DNA of 16,915 bases from Treponema sp. (GTDB lineage Bacteria; Spirochaetota; Spirochaetia; Treponematales; Breznakiellaceae), in contig JAISPH010000127.1 in NCBI GenBank assembly GCA_031275035.1, positions 1 through 16,915 on the forward strand, given 5' to 3'. A program made the position numbers and the translations under genes. Numbering within the stretch: the stretch's first letter is position 1; each line of letters opens with the position of its first letter. The notes below the pieces were generated by a model, which was not told where the DNA came from, did no database searches, and saw only the letters and a list, made by a program, of their open reading frames with translations. Of the stretch, positions 13,487 to 16,915 are shown in pieces.

Positions 13487-14198
13487 GGACTAACTCCCGG
13501 GCGGCCTCGGTTCTAGGCGCATCGAATACGGACTTGACGGTTCCCCGTTCCGCAATGCATCCCTCATCCAGTACCGCCACCTCTTCGCAGATCTCCCGGA
13601 TGACTCCCATCTGATGGGTAACGAGCACCACCGTGATTTTAAGCTTATCGTGGAGGTCCCTGATAAGGCCGAGAATGGCCCGGGTGGTTTGAGGGTCCAG
13701 GGAACTGGTGGCTTCATCGCAGAAGAGGACCTCCGGGTTTGCCGCCAGGGCCCGGGCAATGGCCACCCGCTGTTTCTGTCCCCCGGAAAGCTCCCGAAGC
13801 CTGGCCCTGCGCTTGTCCGAAATACTGACCAGATCCAGCAGTTCATCCACCCGATCGTGGATCTGTTTTTTATGCAGACCGGCGATTTCCAGGGGATAGG
13901 CGATATTGCCCGTTACATTCCTGGAGGAGAGCAGGTTGAAGTTCTGAAATATCATGCCCATTTTTCTGCGCCGTGAAAGAAGGTCCCTGCCCCGGAGCAT
14001 GTCCACCCGTTCATCGTTGTAGAACACCTCTCCCCGGTCAGGGGATTCCAGAAGGCTCATGATCCGCAGCAGGGTGGACTTTCCCGCGCCGCTCCTCCCG
14101 ATAATGCCGTAGACGCTTCCATCGGGTACGGTCAAATCCACTTCCTGCAGGGCCTTTATGTCTGCATATTGTTTTATGATTCCCTTGAGGGTGATCAT
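13479..14198 (-). CDS. metN: MetN methionine ABC transporter ATPase, lacking the C-terminal NIL domain
   Basis: A 239-residue ABC ATPase that powers MetI. All nucleotide-binding motifs are intact: Walker A GRSGAGKST (34-42), Q-loop Gln85 in FQNFN, signature LSGGQ (137-141), Walker B VLFCDEATS (157-165) with catalytic Glu162, and H-loop His195. E. coli MetN has about 340 residues because of a C-terminal NIL/C2 domain that binds methionine and inhibits transport; this protein ends soon after the ATPase core (ARELVHA), so that feedback is absent. The stop codon is part of the overlap with metI, and the reading shows no sign of truncation by mutation. ATG 14198 has AGGAG five bases upstream. Assignment to methionine rests on the neighbouring metI and metQ genes. 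It is the first gene of the transcription unit, with a good promoter at 14311-14339. Confidence 0.92.
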   Translation of the reverse strand: MITLKGIIKQYADIKALQEVDLTVPDGSVYGIIGRSGAGKSTLLRIMSLLESPDRGEVFYNDERVDMLRGRDLLSRRRKMGMIFQNFNLLSSRNVTGNIAYPLEIAGLHKKQIHDRVDELLDLVSISDKRRARLRELSGGQKQRVAIARALAANPEVLFCDEATSSLDPQTTRAILGLIRDLHDKLKITVVLVTHQMGVIREICEEVAVLDEGCIAERGTVKSVFDAPRTEAARELVHA

Positions 14199-14285
14199 CG
14201 GCTCTCCTCTGCACTGACAGGGTACTCTAAAGCTCCCGGAACTTCAATGGACCTGTTCGATAACCCCGTTGGTTGTCAAATAATA

Positions 14286-14304
14286 TCCTATAAATACCAT
14301 AGGA
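14286..14304 (-). promoter_or_regulatory. Possible operator palindrome at the metN transcription start
   Basis: TCCTAT (14286-14291) and ATAGGA (14299-14304) form an inverted repeat with a seven-base centre. It covers the position where transcription from the promoter at 14311-14339 would begin, as expected for a repressor site. The regulator is unknown, and no SAM riboswitch fold is apparent in the leader. Confidence 0.35.
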
Positions 14305-14310
14305 ATAGTT

Positions 14311-14339
14311 ATTATGGTGAAGATAATACATTCCGTCAA
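14311..14339 (-). promoter_or_regulatory. Promoter of the metNI-metQ operon
   Basis: TTGACG (14334-14339, minus strand) and CATAAT (14311-14316) are separated by exactly 17 bases in an AT-rich tract upstream of metN. The predicted leader is about 105 bases long and includes the palindrome at its start. Confidence 0.65.
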
Positions 14340-14394
14340 GGGTTTCCCGCCGTTCTGTTCCAACAAACGCCGCCCGCCAAAAATGTCTGCGGCC

Positions 14395-15507
14395 CTAACC
14401 GGCCTTTCTTTCGGCGATAAACCTGAGCCTTTTTATAATCTCCAGATGCTGGGTACAGGCATTTTCGCACTGGCCGCAGGCAACGCATTTTGCAGCCCCC
14501 CCGGCGGGGATGCCCCAGTGTATAGAGAGCCGCTGATAAAGCGCCTCATCCCCGGCGGGGGTCAGCAGTTTTTGATTGTAGGCGTCCATGTATTGGGGGA
14601 TAGGGATATCTTGGGGACAGTCATCGCAGTAAGCGCAGCCGGTACAGAGCCCCTCAAAGGAGGCGGAAGCGGCGGCCTTAATTGCCGCAAGCTCCGCTTC
14701 GGCCCGGGGCTTGTACCCCTCCATGGCCGCCAGGGCGCCGGATACCTCCGCCCCGGAACTGAATCCCACCAGGGTAACGGTTATGTCCCTGTGGTCCCAG
14801 AGGAAACGGAGGGCCTCATGGACTGCGGAAAAGCCGTTCCCCGGTTTTTCGGCTTCCTTCCGCCTCAGAAAACTGAAAAGCTCCGGGTGCTGGGGAATAA
14901 TGCCGCCCCCCAGGGGGTTCATCACCACCGCCCCAAGCTGCTTGGCCCGGATGGCGTTGAAGGCTTTCTCCCGGGTTTTGAAATTATAGGCCGAATAGCC
15001 GAAGAGGACCCCCTCAAAGACCCCTTCCATGAGGAGCTCTTCAATTTCATCCTGGATAAGATGGCTGGATATACAAATATGCCGGATAAGCCCCTCGTCT
15101 TTAAGTTTTCTGAAGGTTTCCAGGATGCCGTTCTTCTTCCGGGCCCGCCAGTTGTCCAGGCTCGTGATACACCAGATATGGTAAAAATCAATGGCCGGTA
15201 TATTCAGCCGTTTAAGCTGGGCCTCAATTTCCCTGCGGATCTCCTCCTCTTTGGACTTAAAGGTCTTGGTTGCCGCATAGTAGGGAAGCTTTCGCCGGCG
15301 TAGTTCCTCAAAGCCCTTGCCGAATACGGTCTCGCTTTTGACGCCGAAATAATCCGGGGCGGTATCGAAATAGGTAACTCCGCCCTCGGCGGCCTTGACC
15401 ATCATCTGGATACATTCATCGTGATCGTCTATATGAGCAAAACGCATCCCCCCGAAACCCAGGAGGGACACCTTCTCGCCTGTTTTTCCATAGTCTCTGT
15501 AGATCAT
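14395..15507 (-). CDS. Aldo/keto reductase with C-terminal 4Fe-4S ferredoxin-type domain
   Basis: A 370-residue two-part oxidoreductase. Residues 1-275 form an aldo/keto-reductase barrel. LGFGGMRF is near the N-terminus, and the catalytic set is Asp and Tyr in FDTAPDY, Lys in AATKTF and His in FYHIWC. The last 100 residues carry two cysteine clusters, CTGCAYCDDCP and CVACGQCENAC, the spacing of a 2[4Fe-4S] ferredoxin-like domain. This architecture is common in anaerobes, where the iron-sulfur part may pass electrons between ferredoxin and NAD(P)H; the substrate is unknown. The location is cytosolic, as no signal peptide is present. ATG 15507 is chosen because GGAGG lies five bases upstream and the protein then starts with the family pattern IYRDYGKTGEKVS. 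The gene lies between the cyclase and metN on the same strand and has its own promoter. Confidence 0.9.
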   Translation of the reverse strand: MIYRDYGKTGEKVSLLGFGGMRFAHIDDHDECIQMMVKAAEGGVTYFDTAPDYFGVKSETVFGKGFEELRRRKLPYYAATKTFKSKEEEIRREIEAQLKRLNIPAIDFYHIWCITSLDNWRARKKNGILETFRKLKDEGLIRHICISSHLIQDEIEELLMEGVFEGVLFGYSAYNFKTREKAFNAIRAKQLGAVVMNPLGGGIIPQHPELFSFLRRKEAEKPGNGFSAVHEALRFLWDHRDITVTLVGFSSGAEVSGALAAMEGYKPRAEAELAAIKAAASASFEGLCTGCAYCDDCPQDIPIPQYMDAYNQKLLTPAGDEALYQRLSIHWGIPAGGAAKCVACGQCENACTQHLEIIKRLRFIAERKAG

Positions 15508-15523
15508 ACAAACCTCCGGGAAA

Positions 15524-15552
15524 AGTGTACGGCAGGGGGGGAAGTATAGCAA
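15524..15552 (-). promoter_or_regulatory. Promoter of the aldo/keto reductase gene
   Basis: TTGCTA (15547-15552, minus strand) and TACACT (15524-15529) have 17-base spacing and lie about 20 bases before the GGAGG site and ATG. Confidence 0.5.
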
Positions 15553-15608
15553 GTACGGGCCGGCAGAGGTTTCCGCCGGAACGGCGTTTCATTTACAGCG
15601 GGGAAATT

Positions 15609-16307
15609 CTATGAGGAGCCGGGGGTATACAGGTACACCACGGAACGGTCTTCCGCCTGAAGCCCTTTCTGCATTTCCAGTTTGTGGAGCAGTTTTTTGG
15701 TCCGTTTCAGTTTATAGGGGACCTTTTTTTCCACGGCAAGTTTTTGATTGATGATCAACTGGTCCTTTTCGGCCAGGGTCTGCAGGCGGCAGGCCAGATT
15801 TATGCCGTAACCTATATAATCACGGTACTTCAACCCTGCCACTTCGGCGGAAATTTCATACTTAAATATTTTTTCGAGCACCAGCGCGCCGGCAAGTCCC
15901 AGCCCCGGCATGGAAACAAAAAGGTCCTCGTTAAGAAAATCGCTGAATGTGTCGAAAACCGCCAGGGCTTCCCGCAGCTGGTCCTCGGCGGCCTCGTCCC
16001 AAATGACAATAGCCCCGTCGCCTACCAGCTTGTAGTAGGAACAGTTATACCCCAATTGATTTATGCAGGACAGAAAGTTGGAGCTGAATTCCTTTATCAG
16101 CGCAAAGACGGCGTTTTCGTCATTGTCGCAGAGAAAATTGCTGAAATTGCGTATATCGATGCAGAGAATCAGGGCCTCCGCCTTGGTCTCTCCCAGATAG
16201 AGCCCGTCAAAAATATCCACAGGCATCTTCTTTAACGCCGCTTGCGCCGATTCATCCAGTTCGATGGAAGGGGAAGATGTATTGGGGAGAATATCCTGAA
16301 TTCCCAT
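15609..16307 (-). CDS. Class III adenylate/guanylate cyclase-domain protein
   Basis: A 232-residue, single-domain class III nucleotidyl cyclase. The first metal-binding Asp is in LCIDIRNFS (Asp51) and the second in KLVGDG (Asp97). Lys93 before the GDG motif and Asp163 in YRDYIGYGIN occupy the purine-selecting positions and favour ATP over GTP. Asn170 and Arg174 in INLACRLQ are the transition-state residues. The set looks complete, so an active homodimer making cAMP is likely. No membrane segment, receiver, GAF or other sensory domain is attached; the N-terminal 40 residues (beginning MGIQDILPN) and the Lys-rich tail (KLKRTKKLLHKLEMQKG) are the only additions. No effector such as a CRP-family protein is encoded nearby. 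ATG 16307 has no ribosome binding site; a -10-like TATAGT ends six bases before it. Confidence 0.88.
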   Translation of the reverse strand: MGIQDILPNTSSPSIELDESAQAALKKMPVDIFDGLYLGETKAEALILCIDIRNFSNFLCDNDENAVFALIKEFSSNFLSCINQLGYNCSYYKLVGDGAIVIWDEAAEDQLREALAVFDTFSDFLNEDLFVSMPGLGLAGALVLEKIFKYEISAEVAGLKYRDYIGYGINLACRLQTLAEKDQLIINQKLAVEKKVPYKLKRTKKLLHKLEMQKGLQAEDRSVVYLYTPGSS

Positions 16308-16313
16308 AGTATT

Positions 16314-16341
16314 ACTATACCATTAAAAGCAATATTTGCAA
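16314..16341 (-). promoter_or_regulatory. Probable promoter giving a leaderless cyclase transcript
   Basis: TTGCAA (16336-16341) and TATAGT (16314-16319) are separated by 16 bases on the minus strand, with six bases between TATAGT and the ATG. Transcription would start at the initiation codon. Confidence 0.5.
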
Positions 16342-16744
16342 TAGAGTTGTCCGGAAACTAAAGTTTTCGAACAAGTCCAATGATTTCCATGCCGCGGAAT
16401 TGTACCCAAAACCCGCCTGCGCCGGGGAGGCTCGTTTTCCGGCCCAATCCGTCCGGTTTTGTAGCGATCTCCGGCCCTATACCGCCGGGGAACCTCGGGC
16501 GTACAGGTTCTGAAAACGGGAATAAGCCTCCCCGGAACAGAGCGCGAACCAAAGGTTCGATGGGGTATCCTAAGCGTTGCCATATTTGCGGGGAGGCTCG
16601 TTTGATAGGAAGTTTATAGTACCCTCCCCCGCGAACCGGTGAGCGGGTTCTTAGGTTTAATCAGCCCGTTGGGCCGGCAATGAGAAGAAGGATGTATGCA
16701 CCGCTATACAGCGGCGTGGAATTGTACCAAATTTTTGTAAGCGT
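16342..16744. repeat. Gene-free region built from short repeated modules
   Basis: No credible coding sequence is seen in this 400-base stretch. Repeated modules are GGAATTGTACC (16396-16406 and 16718-16728), the GC-rich hairpin family CCCGCCTGCGCCGGGGAGG (within 16408-16434) and its inverted copy at 16623-16654, GCGGGGAGGCTCG (16588-16600, related to 16421-16434), and AGAGCGCGAACC followed by a GGTTCG arm (16540-16559), seen again at 16765-16785. Small hairpins include CGAACC-AAA-GGTTCG (16545-16559) and CCGCT-ATAC-AGCGG (16701-16714). Confidence 0.7.
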
Positions 16745-16915
16745 TGCGGCCTTTGAGCCGGAGCAGAGCGCGAACCGAAAGTTCGGCGGGGTATTAAACC
16801 AGACTTTCGAATAAATTTGCTTGGAGCTCTGCTTCGCGGAGGCTCATTCGAAAGTCTGGTTTAATACCCCCTCGCAAACTACGTTTGCGCGCTCTGCTCC
16901 GGCTCAAAGGCCGCA
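16745..16915. repeat. Nested 171-base palindrome able to form a multi-armed cruciform
   Basis: The outer 28-base arms at 16745-16772 and 16888-16915 are perfect inverted repeats; the right arm reaches the window end, so the palindrome may be longer. Inside are perfect 25-base arms at 16788-16812 and 16846-16870. Between outer and inner arms sit two unrelated side hairpins, CGAAC/GTTCG (16771-16785) and GCAAAC-TAC-GTTTGC (16874-16888). The centre holds CTCTGC-TTC-GCGGAG, a diverged relative of the GC-rich hairpin family. No coding sequence is seen in it. Confidence 0.85.

Noticed and set aside
14199..14310. SAM or methionine riboswitch in the metN leader
   Set aside because: The leader is long enough, but no S-box or other known SAM-riboswitch core could be recognised by eye, and no clear terminator/antiterminator pair precedes metN.
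15574..15586. CGCCG-GAA-CGGCG hairpin downstream of the cyclase as its terminator
   Set aside because: The stem has only five base pairs and no T-run follows on the minus strand, so it is too weak to call.
16323..16619. Short open frames (about 64-86 residues) in the right-hand non-coding region
   Set aside because: They run through repeated modules and hairpins on both strands, with Pro/Arg-rich translations and no ribosome binding sites.

Overview
The window is a GC-rich chromosomal segment with a diderm lifestyle: exported binding proteins, a probable lipoprotein and periplasmic transport parts. The best guess is a spirochaete of the termite-gut Treponema type. This is inference, resting on the tandem MalT-like LuxR regulators, the MetQ pair that resembles the treponemal Tp32 family, the stand-alone DRTGG protein and abundant small intergenic palindromes. 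No rRNA or tRNA gene and no CRISPR array is visible.

Layout. Positions 1-3732 (+) hold two tandem MalT/LuxR-type regulators. The first is cut by the window edge; the second is complete with an ATPase domain and a C-terminal HTH. A terminator-like hairpin follows, then a two-unit repeat that runs into the stop codon of a PhnP-like metallo-beta-lactamase-fold hydrolase (-). Next come a small hypothetical gene (-), a second hypothetical gene (+) and a frameshifted IS3-type transposase remnant. Positions 6111-8902 (+) carry a CapA/PGA_cap-fold probable lipoprotein translationally coupled to a PatB/MalY-type C-S lyase. On the minus strand, 8946-10594 is a compact cluster: DRTGG-domain protein, 5-formyltetrahydrofolate cyclo-ligase and a hypothetical helical protein. 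Positions 10721-14198 (-) form a methionine ABC transporter locus, metN-metI-metQ-metQ. It has two binding proteins, an ATPase without the usual C-terminal regulatory domain, and several strong hairpins between genes. Upstream on the same strand are an aldo/keto reductase with a C-terminal ferredoxin-like domain and a class III nucleotidyl cyclase. The last 600 bases are non-coding and packed with repeats, ending in a nested palindrome.

How the genes fit together. The PatB/MalY lyase and the Met transporter share a sulfur-amino-acid theme, and the folate cyclo-ligase belongs to one-carbon metabolism that feeds methionine synthesis. These links are suggestive only, because the genes lie in separate transcription units. 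Most genes in the minus-strand clusters have a clear GGAGG/AGGAG ribosome binding site. Four genes instead have no usable ribosome binding site but a -10-like hexamer exactly six bases before the ATG, so they may be translated from leaderless mRNAs. The most unusual material is the non-coding DNA: a hairpin-plus-core tandem repeat, a dispersed GC-rich hairpin family with at least four copies here, and the terminal cruciform-forming palindrome.
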